A DNA stretch of 35,565 nucleotides from Geobacter sp. (GTDB lineage: Bacteria > Desulfobacterota > Desulfuromonadia > Geobacterales > Pseudopelobacteraceae): NCBI GenBank assembly GCA_003151775.1, contig PLYK01000002.1, forward strand, positions 1 through 35,565. Direction: 5' to 3'. Of this stretch, positions 25,800 through 34,460 are shown in pieces. Position numbers and translations under genes: made by a program. Under the pieces are notes generated by a model, which saw nothing but the letters and a program-made list of their open reading frames with translations, was not told the DNA's origin and ran no database searches. Each line of letters opens with the position of its first letter. The stretch's first letter is position 1.

Positions 25800-27020
25800 T
25801 TACATTCCTTTTCTGAATTCGCCGATGAGGTAGTCGTACTTGACGCCGAAGACGCTGACGATCTCCGGTCCGGCCGGGTTGTAGGCGATGAACAGGAAGA
25901 CGACCGCCACGGTCATCACCACGGCCAGCAGCGGGCTGACCAGGCGGAGCGCCCGGCGTCGGGTCTGCCAGAACTCTCCCCTGGTCAGGAGGATCAGCCA
26001 GACAATGACCGGAAGGTTGAGGGCGGCGAGCGTGTAGATCTGGGTATCCTTGATGACGTACTTATAGCCGTCGGTCTCCATGGAATAGAAGAACGGCATC
26101 TTGGCTGCCGAGAGCACGACCCATAGAACGGTCCAGATCAGGAGGGTCCTGATCGAGGCCCGGTCGATCCGTTGCCACGGTTTCATAAGCAGTACCGGGA
26201 ACCAGAGCGCCGCCACGATTACCCAGGCTACCCACTTCCAAGTCGAGTTCATCTCCCAGTATTTGTGGTTGTCATCTGCTATGATCTGGTCGGTGGACGA
26301 GAGTTTGTGCCCCGGAGTCTGTGCGGCGACGGCCTGCAAGGCGGCATAACTCTCCTTGGGTTTGTGCATGCGGTCGTAGGCGTAGGCGATTTCCTTCTCA
26401 ACATCAACCTTCAACGAGAAATCGGGGTAATCCTTGAGCAACTGCTCGTAGTTTGTTACCAGATACTGATCCCCCTTGTTGGCGAACCTGATTTTCTGGT
26501 AGCTCTTGAATGCTTGATCCTGGTTCGCCGTCTTTGCAAGGGCAGCAAGATTCTCCAGTTTCTGTTTGAATATGGGGGCCTGCCGGTAGTCGGCGTACTT
26601 CTTCAGGTACTCATGGTTCCATCTGATCGCTTTCTTCAGATCAACCAGGTTGTCCTCATAGATGGTGCTGAGCATCTGCACCGCGTAGCGGCGCTCAGTG
26701 CTTTTTGGGTATTTCCCGGCAATCTTCAAAAAGACGGACTCTGCCTCGGCATAGCGGCCATGGAGAAACGCATCCGAGGCCTTCTCCTTCAACGCGGCAA
26801 CCTCAGAAAGCTTCGGCTTTTGCTCGACAATCTCCGGAACCTTCGACTTTTGCTCGTTTGCCACGGGACTTTCCTGCTCCGCCAGGCCGGTTGCGGGCCA
26901 CCGGACAAGGAATACAAAAAACACCAGAACAAACAGTGAGAATGGCCTGGAGTACCGCATGGCAACACCCTTCAACGGCTGCATTTCAGTTTTTGTCGAC
27001 ATGTCCCTCGCCTCGCTCAA
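25800..27020 (-). CDS. TPR-containing multi-TM membrane protein
   Basis: Signal/TM, TPR-like FLHGRYAEAESVFLKIAGKYPKSTERRYAVQMLSTIYED, then C-terminal TM helices; immediately upstream of the short peptide. Possible alternate start at 26960. Confidence 0.82.
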   Translation of the reverse strand: MSEARDMSTKTEMQPLKGVAMRYSRPFSLFVLVFFVFLVRWPATGLAEQESPVANEQKSKVPEIVEQKPKLSEVAALKEKASDAFLHGRYAEAESVFLKIAGKYPKSTERRYAVQMLSTIYEDNLVDLKKAIRWNHEYLKKYADYRQAPIFKQKLENLAALAKTANQDQAFKSYQKIRFANKGDQYLVTNYEQLLKDYPDFSLKVDVEKEIAYAYDRMHKPKESYAALQAVAAQTPGHKLSSTDQIIADDNHKYWEMNSTWKWVAWVIVAALWFPVLLMKPWQRIDRASIRTLLIWTVLWVVLSAAKMPFFYSMETDGYKYVIKDTQIYTLAALNLPVIVWLILLTRGEFWQTRRRALRLVSPLLAVVMTVAVVFLFIAYNPAGPEIVSVFGVKYDYLIGEFRKGM

Positions 27021-27278
27021 TTATTGCTGTTTAATTTGTGCGCAAACTTTATTTTTCATATGATTTTGGAAGTGAATGAATATCTAAGCAGGAGCATGTC
27101 CCTGCGCATAGCTGCAAGACATTAAGAGGTTCTTCAGCGCATTTCCTGATTGAGTTGTCGGAAAAATAATCTTACGAATAGCTCTGGACTATAGTCGTGA
27201 AATATTGCAGGTACATTTCGGAAGAGTTACTATTTAGTGTCCATCCGGAAACCCCAGTTTGAGACGCACTGGACGGAG

Positions 27279-27436
27279 AGTGGTCCATTCCGGGGGCTGA
27301 ATTCATTTGAATTCAAAGTCTCAGCTTAACCAAAACACTGCTAAATCTATTTTCATCAATAATTATAGCTAGATATACTGAAGTCGCAGGCGCTCGAAAA
27401 GTATGCTGATATTTCCAGCCCCCGGAATGGACCACT
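27279..27436. mobile_element. 158-bp MITE-like element with 21-bp perfect terminal inverted repeats
   Basis: AGTGGTCCATTCCGGGGGCTG (27279-27299) and exact complement CAGCCCCCGGAATGGACCACT (27416-27436); AT-rich, non-coding interior. Confidence 0.75.
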
Positions 27437-27746
27437 TCCCTGCATACTGAAAACTCATGCTGCTGATGCCGATCAACCCGGGGCAGAACTTAGTCAAATA
27501 TTCCTTCAACCAGACACGGATATTTTTATGTACCAGCACCAGATCGACAATCCGGACCTCATGTTCAGTGAGATGAGCGGCGATGGAGCAGAGCCCCAGG
27601 TTGGGCACCTTGATGATCCGATGAAAATTATTGGCCGCATCAGGCATGGCCAGGAGCAGTATCTTCAAGGTTACTTCCTTCTTGGGGTTCTGCGCCCAAA
27701 CCGGCGAAAATTTCAGCCCCCCGGTTTTTACCGTCACTTCGAGCAT
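27369..27746 (-). pseudogene. N-terminal fragment of a cobalamin-binding (B12-type) radical SAM protein
   Basis: KILLLAMPDAANNFHRIIKVPNLGLCSIAAHLTE-HEVRIVDLVL...FCPGLIGISSMSFQYA, then switches into the MITE-like sequence (GKWSIPGAG...). Confidence 0.72.
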
Positions 27747-27838
27747 CCTTCACGAGACTTTGTCGACGTGACGGGCAATGTGACTGAATTTGGTCAAATC
27801 TGGTCTTGTTTTATGGTGTCACGCGAACAGTCGTTTAG

Positions 27839-28468
27839 GTGACACTTATGCTCATTGGCTATATGCGGGTATCAAAGGCTGATGGCTCGCAGACCACAGA
27901 TCTTCAGCGCGATGCGCTCATCACAGCGGGTGTTGCTGCTGGTCATCTATATGAAGATAGGGCATCAGGCAAACTTGACGCCCGACCCGGGTTGGATGCC
28001 GCTTTGAAAGCTTTACGAGAAGGCGATACGTTGGTTGTCTGGAAATTGGATCGGCTTGGACGGAATCTCAGGCACCTGGTCAATACGGTTCATGATCTGG
28101 AAAAGAGGGGGATAGGATTTAAGGTTCTGTCCGGGCATGGGGCTTCGATTGACACAACAACCCCTGCCGGCAAGTTGGTGTTTGGCATCTTTGCCGCCCT
28201 CGCTGAGTTTGAACGGGAGCTTATATCCGAACGCACAAAAGCTGGTCTGGCATCAGCCCGTGCCCGCGGAAGGTCCGGCGGGGCGCCCTATAAGATGACT
28301 GCAGCTAAACTGCGACTCGCTATGGCGGCAATGGGACAACCGGAAACCAAGGTGGGAGAACTCTGCAAAGAACTAGGGATAACACGCCAGACTCTATACC
28401 GTCATGTAGCACCTGATGGCAGTCTGCGAGACGACGGAATGAAATTGTTGGGAGAAAGACGGAAATGA
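27839..28468 (+). CDS. Serine recombinase (Tn3-type resolvase/Hin-like)
   Basis: IGYMRVSKADGSQTTDLQRDAL ... YEDRASGKLDARPGLDAALKALREGDTLVVWKLDRLGRNLRHLV ... C-terminal HTH. Confidence 0.95.
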   Translation: MTLMLIGYMRVSKADGSQTTDLQRDALITAGVAAGHLYEDRASGKLDARPGLDAALKALREGDTLVVWKLDRLGRNLRHLVNTVHDLEKRGIGFKVLSGHGASIDTTTPAGKLVFGIFAALAEFERELISERTKAGLASARARGRSGGAPYKMTAAKLRLAMAAMGQPETKVGELCKELGITRQTLYRHVAPDGSLRDDGMKLLGERRK

Positions 28469-28635
28469 TAGTTTAATAATATATAGTTGTTTCAATTCTT
28501 AATCAGCAGTTTTCGTTTTTAGTGCGAATGTTGGGGTTCCCCCATGTTGTATGCTTTTCCGTCAATAAAAGGTTAAAATTCATGCCACCTACTGGCACGG
28601 AATTTCCGGCGGTTAGGGCTTACACCCCCCTACTT

Positions 28636-28804
28636 TCGGCATTTTTTACACATTTTTACATATTTTACCATGATAGGTATCTGGTATTGGTTAGTTAATT
28701 CAGCCAAACCCAAAGCCCACCTGCATTAAGAACCCTTCGTGTTACCCAGCAGCAAAATATCTTACGTCGGCATTTTTTACACTTTTTTACACGATGTACC
28801 ATGA
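28636..28804 (+). repeat. Two 38-bp imperfect direct repeats, candidate upstream activator sites
   Basis: TCGGCATTTTTTACACATTTTTACATATTTTACCATGA (28636-28673) and TCGGCATTTTTTACACTTTTTTACACGATGTACCATGA (28767-28804), 33/38 identical. Confidence 0.75.
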
Positions 28805-28851
28805 GCGTAATTAAAGTTAATAAAATTCTTCAATATCAGTATCTTACGTTG

Positions 28852-28869
28852 TCGGCACTAATTATGCTG
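28852..28869 (+). promoter_or_regulatory. Sigma54-type promoter
   Basis: TCGGCACTAATTATGCTG with exact GG-N10-GC spacing. Confidence 0.6.
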
Positions 28870-28920
28870 TAACATTAATATGAAATTAATTTTAGTAGTA
28901 GTTTTAAAGGAGCGTAGAAG

Positions 28921-29214
28921 TTTGAAGAGAACCGTAGCATTATTGACAGGGGTACTGATGATGGCAGCTGGGAGCACTTGGGCGAATCCCACTCTGGTCC
29001 TTCAGCCTTGGCTATGATCACTCGATAGTCGGCAGGGTGAAAGAAAACGGTAGCTACCTGCAAGGGACCATGATCGCCCAATTGGGAACCCTTCTCATTG
29101 GGTATGCATCCCGCGCGAGCGACAAGGTCAGCTTCAACGTCACACTTGGCGCTGGACTGACCGATGCCGCCCCCAGGCGTCCAACTAACGTTCAAGATTC
29201 CCCACAGCCTGTGA
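28921..29214 (+). pseudogene. Decayed outer-membrane transporter-like gene (PF13557-like)
   Basis: SD AAGGAG + TTG start gives signal peptide KRTVALLTGVLMMAAGSTWANPTL; later frames give LGYDHSIVGRVKENGSYLQGTMIAQLGTLLIGYASRASDKVSFNVTLGAGLTDAAP / PGVQLTFKIPHSL*, a barrel end after a frameshift. Confidence 0.65.
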
Positions 29215-29281
29215 GGCGGCACAGCCATAAAACAATAATAACGGCGGCCATCGGTCTCTACTCATCAGATTGGAGTAAACA

Positions 29282-30775
29282 ATGCCGCGACTGGATATCA
29301 GACTCAAAACCGATCTCTCTGCCACTACGGTTTGTGGCACCGGTCCGGAACGAACCGAAGAAAAGGTCCGTTGTAAGGAGCTGAGCCTCTCTGGCTGCCT
29401 GTTGGTGGGGCTGAAGACCGAGCCTCAATCTATTTTTGCTTTAAGCCTCGTGCTCCCGGTGCAGGGGCGGATCGAGCTAGCCGCCGAACTGGTCAAGACA
29501 TCTCGAAATTGCGCAGTGGTCCGTTTTTTCTTCCCCAACCGCCAGGCGTTGTCCTCCCTTTGGGGCTACATGAGGAGACAGGCCGTCGAACTGGACATCT
29601 GCCCCTACTGCGGCAAAGGATTGGACGGCGCCCGGGACACCTGCACCGTCTGTGGCCAATACCTGCGGTTCACCGAAAACAGCTATCTGGACCAGCACCT
29701 GCAGGCGACCTTCCCCGACCGGATAAAGGACCGGCTCACCAAGCTCGATCCGAGCTTCTTGCAGCAAGTGATCGCATTCATGGACAACAATATCATGGGA
29801 CTTAACCAGGAGGCCTCGGAGGAGGAGTTCGTCGGAACCGCACCGGCAATCCTCAAGGTTTTCGACATGATCAGGCGGGCGGCGTCTACCGAGATGAACA
29901 TCCTGATCCTGGGCGAGTCCGGCACCGGCAAAGAGCTGACCGCCCAGGCCATTCACGAGAAGAGCGTAAGAAAAGACAAGCCATTCATCATTGTCAACTG
30001 CGCGGCAATTCCTGATGGGCTCTTGGAGGCAGAGCTGTTCGGCTACGAAAAAGGCGCCTTTACCGGAGCCGTGGCCTCCAAACAGGGGCGTTTCGAATTG
30101 GCCGATGGCGGTTCTATCTTTCTCGACGAGATTGGCGACCTGCCGGCAGGGCTCCAGGCAAAACTGCTTCGTTTCCTTGAGGATCGGACCATCGAGCGTG
30201 TCGGCGGAAAAGCCGGAAGACGGATCGACGTTAGGATTATTGCTGCCACGAATTGTGATCTCGCCGCCATGGTTAAGAAGCAGAACTTCCGAAATGATTT
30301 GTTCTTTCGTCTTAACAGCTTCACCATTGGGCTGCCGCCCCTGCGCGAGCGGGGCGAGGACAAGGTTATCTTGGCCAAGTACTTCTTCACCAAGATCGGC
30401 CGGGCCGAACAGACCCATCTGGCTGGGTTTTCCGAGGCCGCTCTGAGGACGATCCGAAGCTACGATTGGCCCGGCAACGTCCGCGAACTGGAGAACCTCC
30501 TCGAACGTGCGATGATCGTCGCCGAGAGCAACGTGCTGGATATCGATCCGAGCTGGATTTGCTCCCCTCTCCCCCTGGGAGAGGGGCCGGGGGTGAGGGC
30601 GAGAGGCTCTCTTCGCGATCAGGAAAAGCAAAGCATCCTCGACGCCCTCGAATCGTGCGGCGGCAAGATCTACGGCGCCGATGGCGCGGCCGCGCGGCTC
30701 GGTTTGAAACCGACGACACTCTACGGCAAGCTACGCAAGCACGGCATCCGCAGTCCCAAAAACGATGGACAATGA
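29282..30775 (+). CDS. PilZ-like/zinc-ribbon sigma54-dependent transcriptional activator
   Basis: N-terminal PilZ-like segment, CPYCGKGL...CTVCGQ, Walker A GESGTGKE, GAFTGA sigma54-contact loop, C-terminal Fis-type HTH. Confidence 0.92.
   Translation: MPRLDIRLKTDLSATTVCGTGPERTEEKVRCKELSLSGCLLVGLKTEPQSIFALSLVLPVQGRIELAAELVKTSRNCAVVRFFFPNRQALSSLWGYMRRQAVELDICPYCGKGLDGARDTCTVCGQYLRFTENSYLDQHLQATFPDRIKDRLTKLDPSFLQQVIAFMDNNIMGLNQEASEEEFVGTAPAILKVFDMIRRAASTEMNILILGESGTGKELTAQAIHEKSVRKDKPFIIVNCAAIPDGLLEAELFGYEKGAFTGAVASKQGRFELADGGSIFLDEIGDLPAGLQAKLLRFLEDRTIERVGGKAGRRIDVRIIAATNCDLAAMVKKQNFRNDLFFRLNSFTIGLPPLRERGEDKVILAKYFFTKIGRAEQTHLAGFSEAALRTIRSYDWPGNVRELENLLERAMIVAESNVLDIDPSWICSPLPLGEGPGVRARGSLRDQEKQSILDALESCGGKIYGADGAAARLGLKPTTLYGKLRKHGIRSPKNDGQ
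30563..30600. repeat. Palindromic repeat encoding SPLPLGEGPGVRA, inside a CDS
   Basis: CCCCTCTCCCcctgGGAGAGGGG-CCGGGGGTGAGGG within 29282..30775. Confidence 0.8.
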
Positions 30776-30967
30776 CCAACCATCGTCGCGCCGACCAAGG
30801 CGCGTTGTTTTCGTTTATCACGCTCAAATGCATCTCTTCTCGCGGACGACCTTCAACTCCTTTTGTGTCATCCACATCAGATCAATTTGCCAAGGGATGA
30901 TTCCATCGGCATCGGCTTTGCATTGGTTGCTGTGGATTTTGATTCACAACCCGAACGGAGCCGAGTC

Positions 30968-31279
30968 ATGGCGTATGTCGTCTGCGAACCGTGTCACGAT
31001 TGCAAGTACACCGATTGCGTGGTCGTGTGTCCGATGGAGTGCTTTTACGAGGACGGATCGATGCTCTATATTGATCCAGTGAACTGCATTGATTGCGAGG
31101 CATGCGTGCCGGAATGCCCGGTGGAAGCGATCTATCATGAGACGAACGTGCCACCCTTGTGGGCACATTTCGTCGCGCTGAACGCCGAGCGCTCGGCGGC
31201 GCTGATCGCCTCGGGCAAGGGGCATATCCGTGAGAAGCAAGAGCCGAAAGAAGGGATCGGTTGCAAGAGACGCGCGTGA
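30968..31279 (+). CDS. fdxA: Ferredoxin (7Fe/FdxA type)
   Basis: [56 protein letters not shown]. Confidence 0.93.
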   Translation: MAYVVCEPCHDCKYTDCVVVCPMECFYEDGSMLYIDPVNCIDCEACVPECPVEAIYHETNVPPLWAHFVALNAERSAALIASGKGHIREKQEPKEGIGCKRRA

Positions 31280-31297
31280 GATGCGAGACCGACGCCG

Positions 31298-32365
31298 CTA
31301 GTTCATGTTCCCATCAATCTCCCGCAACCGATCCCTCAAGAAGCGGGCCCGTTCGGAATTGCGTTCCTCGCTGTCGAGTTCCTTGCCGAGGATTTTCTGC
31401 AAGTGGGCCGGCTGGGTGTGGATGAAGAGATCGTTGACCTCGTTGATGTTGATGTCGTCGATCAGGCCGAGGTTGACGCCGAGGCGGACGCTGGAAAGGA
31501 GGTCCATCGTTTCCTCGGAGGTCATCATCGCCGCGTTCTTCAGGACGCCGAAGGCGCGCTTGACGCGGTCGAGGACTTGGGCGTGGTTTTCGCGCGTCAG
31601 CGTCTGGCGCGCCTGGCGTTCGTAAGTGATGATCTGCGGGATGACGTCGCGGATCTCGTTGATGATCGTCGTCTCGCTTTTGCCGAGCGTTACTTGATTC
31701 GAGATCTGGTAGAAATCGCCTGACGCGCGGCTCCCTTCGCCATAGAGGCCACGGACCGCGAGGTTGATCTTTTGCAGGGCGCGGAAGACCTTCTCGATCT
31801 GCTTGATCAGAACCAGCGCCGGCAAGTGGAGCATGACGCTGGCGCGCAGGCCGGTGCCGACGTTGGTCGGGCAGGCGGTGAGATAGCCCAGCTCTTCGCT
31901 GAACGCATAGGGGACGCGCTCTTCAAGCTTGTCGTCGAGGCGGTCTGCGTCTTGCCAGGCTTCGTCGAGGGTGAAGCCGGAGCGGATCACCTGGAGGCGA
32001 ATGTGGTCCTCCTCGTTGACCATGACGCTGATGATTTCGTTGGGGGCGACCGCGACGCCGCGCGGGCCTTCGCTGTTCGCCAGCTCCCGGCTGATGAGCT
32101 GGCGTTCGACGAGCAGCTGGCGGTCCAGCGGCGTCAGGTTGGCAAGGGTGAGGTAGACGAGCCGCGGGTCGAATTCGAGCTTTTCGAGGCGTGCTTTCAA
32201 GTACGTCTCAATCTCGGCCTTCTGGTGGGTATTCGCGCGGTTGGTGAACGGGAACGACGACAGATTGCGCGCGAGCCGAATGCGACTCGAGATGACGATG
32301 TCCGCCTCGGGGCCGAACGCGCGCAGCCATTCACCGCTCGAGTGGGTCATGCTATCCAGGTTCAT
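31298..32365 (-). CDS. mcsB: Protein arginine kinase McsB (ATP:guanido phosphotransferase family)
   Basis: VISSRIRLARNLSSFPF ... LTACPTNVGTGLRASVMLHLPAL ... SVRLGVNLGL. Confidence 0.93.
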   Translation of the reverse strand: MNLDSMTHSSGEWLRAFGPEADIVISSRIRLARNLSSFPFTNRANTHQKAEIETYLKARLEKLEFDPRLVYLTLANLTPLDRQLLVERQLISRELANSEGPRGVAVAPNEIISVMVNEEDHIRLQVIRSGFTLDEAWQDADRLDDKLEERVPYAFSEELGYLTACPTNVGTGLRASVMLHLPALVLIKQIEKVFRALQKINLAVRGLYGEGSRASGDFYQISNQVTLGKSETTIINEIRDVIPQIITYERQARQTLTRENHAQVLDRVKRAFGVLKNAAMMTSEETMDLLSSVRLGVNLGLIDDININEVNDLFIHTQPAHLQKILGKELDSEERNSERARFLRDRLREIDGNMN

Positions 32366-32849
32366 CCGCGGTTTCCTTTTGCCTTATCAGGTCACGCAAT
32401 CGAGCGGCATCCTCGTAGGCTTCCTGCTCGACGGCGGTTCGCAATTGTTGTCGAAGATCGCGCAACTCAGTCTGCACGGCAGCGTGCCCCAGGGCGTGCG
32501 CCGGAATCTTGCCGACGTGCTTCACGCCGCGGTGAATCCGCTCCAGCAAGGGCAAGAGCGGCTCACGAAACACCTGGTAATCCAGCGGGCAGCCGCAACG
32601 TCCCGCCGCCTTGAACTCCATATACTTTATCCCGCACGATGGGCAGGTCAATCGCGACAGCTCATCGGTCTGCCCGCCGACGTGCTGGCCGATCACCGAC
32701 TGCAAGATTGCGGTCAGATTCATTTCCTGCTGCTTGAGCAGTTGCTGCTGCTGGGCACAGTCCTGGCAGAAGTGCGTCTCCTTCTTCTTGCCATTGACGA
32801 TCTCGGTCAGGTGGACCGTGGCCGATTGTCCGCAACTTTGACATTTCAC
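32352..32849 (-). CDS. mcsA: McsA-like UvrB/UvrC-motif zinc-binding protein
   Basis: MKCQSCGQSATVHLTEIVNGKKKETHFCQDCAQQ ... CPSCGIKYMEFKAAGRCGCPLDYQVF ... LRTAVEQEAYEDAARLRDLIR; 14-bp overlap with mcsB. Confidence 0.9.
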   Translation of the reverse strand: MKCQSCGQSATVHLTEIVNGKKKETHFCQDCAQQQQLLKQQEMNLTAILQSVIGQHVGGQTDELSRLTCPSCGIKYMEFKAAGRCGCPLDYQVFREPLLPLLERIHRGVKHVGKIPAHALGHAAVQTELRDLRQQLRTAVEQEAYEDAARLRDLIRQKETADEPG

Positions 32850-32865
32850 GAGAGAATCCTTACTC

Positions 32866-32913
32866 CTTGCCGCTTAGCGTTCGCAGGGCGCCCTGCGAAC
32901 GCTAAGCCGCAAG
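32866..32913. repeat. 48-bp palindrome with a 36-bp perfect core
   Basis: CTTGC-C-GCTTAGCGTTCGCAGGGC|GCCCTGCGAACGCTAAGC-C-GCAAG. Confidence 0.9.
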
Positions 32914-32917
32914 CGGT

Positions 32918-33403
32918 TCATGCTTCTTCCAGCGTCTTGAGCTGGTCGCGCAGGCGGGCGGCTTCTTCGTAGTCCTCGCGATCGACGGCGCGTTTCAGAC
33001 GTTGCCGTAGCTGGGTCATCTCCGCCTCGGCCTGCTTGTTTTTCGGGAAGTTGCGCGGCGTCTTGCCGCAATGCCGGGTCTCGCCGTGGATGTTTTCCAA
33101 TAATGGCATCAACTCGGCGCGGAAGACATCGTAATCGCGCGAGCAGCCTAGGCGATGATTGTTGCGGAAATCGACGAACTTGATGCCGCAATCGGGGCAC
33201 TCTTGCTGGCCGAAGAGCGCCTCGTCAAGTTCGCTTACGGGTTCGGCGGTCAGCGCCTTGCTGCCGGCGCCTTTGCCCTGGGTGTCCTGGAAGTATTTCT
33301 GCGCGCACCCTTCGCACAGGTGGTGCTCTTCGAACTTCCCCTCGCCGAGGATTTCGGTGATGTGCACCGTTGCCGGGCTGGAACAGCGTTCGCACTTGTG
33401 CAT
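32918..33403 (-). CDS. Second McsA-like UvrB/UvrC-motif zinc-binding protein
   Basis: MHKCERCSSPATVHITEILGEGKFEEHHLCEGCAQKYF ... CPDCGIKFVDFRNNHRLGCSRDYDVF ... LKRAVDREDYEEAARLRDQLK. Confidence 0.9.
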   Translation of the reverse strand: MHKCERCSSPATVHITEILGEGKFEEHHLCEGCAQKYFQDTQGKGAGSKALTAEPVSELDEALFGQQECPDCGIKFVDFRNNHRLGCSRDYDVFRAELMPLLENIHGETRHCGKTPRNFPKNKQAEAEMTQLRQRLKRAVDREDYEEAARLRDQLKTLEEA

Positions 33404-33445
33404 GGTCGATTCCCAGAGGCCTCGTTCTAGCGCCATTCTAACAGC

Positions 33446-33479
33446 GACGAGTGACAGGTGACAAGGGACAAGTGACAAG
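33446..33479. repeat. Short GTGACAAG-type microsatellite
   Basis: GACGAGTGACAGGTGACAAGGGACAAGTGACAAG. Confidence 0.7.
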
Positions 33480-33494
33480 AAATGGGCGCCATTC

Positions 33495-34382
33495 TCAGGG
33501 GAAGAAATGTAGCAACACTTCGTTGGATTCGATCGTGGTGAAACCGAGTTCTGAATAGAGGCCCAACGCCGGCGCATTGCGATCGTCCACGGCGAGGAGA
33601 AGTTTCGCGGCGCCCTCCGCGGCGAGGGCGTGCAAGGCATGAATCACCATGGCGCGGCCAAGACCCTGGCGGCGAAACTCCGGGACGACGCCGACATAGG
33701 CCAGCTCCCACGTCAGAGCGTCGGGCATCTCGACCAGCATCAACACGCCGACCGGTTGAGCGCCGAGATACGCCACGCGCCAGAAGTCGGCATGAAATTT
33801 CCCCTGCCCGCGATGGCCGGCAAGGATTTCGTCCATGGTGCGCTTGTCATTGAGTTCCGGGCAATCGAGAGTGCCCTCATAGGAGCGTTCGAGCGTGGCC
33901 GCGAAGTCACGGATCAAGGAAGGGCGATAGTTTTCGTAACGAAGTGCGGAGGGGAGGGGAGCCGGCAGGTCATCGAGATCGCGCTTCAATTGGTGGAGAC
34001 GCGTGATCAGGCGAAAGCCTCGCCGGACGAGCGGCGCGCTCCACGACAATTCTTCCGGCTTCGTCAGCGCCTGGGCAAGCTTGCAGCCGATCGATCGGCA
34101 CCAATCGAGCGCGGCTTGCACCAGCGCGTCGGCGATGTCATTGGTCGCCGTCGGCAGCCAGAACAAAGCCGACGCCCCGGCCAATGGCACGCAGACCTGG
34201 GCGCCGACGATGTCGCTACCGCTTTTCGCGATCCAGATGCCGCGCGGGTCGAGGACGCCGTTCTCCAGAAAGTTCACGCATTGGTTGACGCGCTCGGCGC
34301 GCTGATCGGCCGGTGTGCGCGCGAGAGCCCAGGTGAGCGCGGCGGTCCAGTCGTCGGGTCGAACGGGTTCGATGTGGATCAT
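33495..34382 (-). CDS. GNAT-family N-acetyltransferase
   Basis: LAYVGVVPEFRRQGLGRAMVIHALHALAAEGAAKLLLAVDDRNAPALGLYSELGFTTIE. Confidence 0.92.
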   Translation of the reverse strand: MIHIEPVRPDDWTAALTWALARTPADQRAERVNQCVNFLENGVLDPRGIWIAKSGSDIVGAQVCVPLAGASALFWLPTATNDIADALVQAALDWCRSIGCKLAQALTKPEELSWSAPLVRRGFRLITRLHQLKRDLDDLPAPLPSALRYENYRPSLIRDFAATLERSYEGTLDCPELNDKRTMDEILAGHRGQGKFHADFWRVAYLGAQPVGVLMLVEMPDALTWELAYVGVVPEFRRQGLGRAMVIHALHALAAEGAAKLLLAVDDRNAPALGLYSELGFTTIESNEVLLHFFP

Positions 34383-34460
34383 GGCTTGCGAGAGGTGCGC
34401 GAAACCGTCAAGCGAGCTACTACGACGCTTGACTGGCATCGGTAACGATCGATTACGCGC

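Noticed and set aside
27780-27845. GTGTCAC...GTGACAC inverted repeat upstream of the second resolvase as a defined res site
   Set aside because: Plausible but too weak to delimit subsites without comparison to relatives.
28636-28804. Possible CRISPR-like array
   Set aside because: Only two imperfect T-rich copies, no regular spacers, no cas genes; better read as regulatory direct repeats.
29477-30631. 384-aa minus-strand ORF
   Set aside because: Antisense to the sigma54 activator; no domain motifs, contains the reverse-frame translation PHPRPLSQGERG of the dispersed repeat.
31772-32614. 280-aa plus-strand ORF
   Set aside because: Antisense to mcsB in GC-rich DNA; composition typical of shadow frames.
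33630-34445. 271-aa plus-strand ORF
   Set aside because: Antisense to the GNAT gene; no recognisable motifs.
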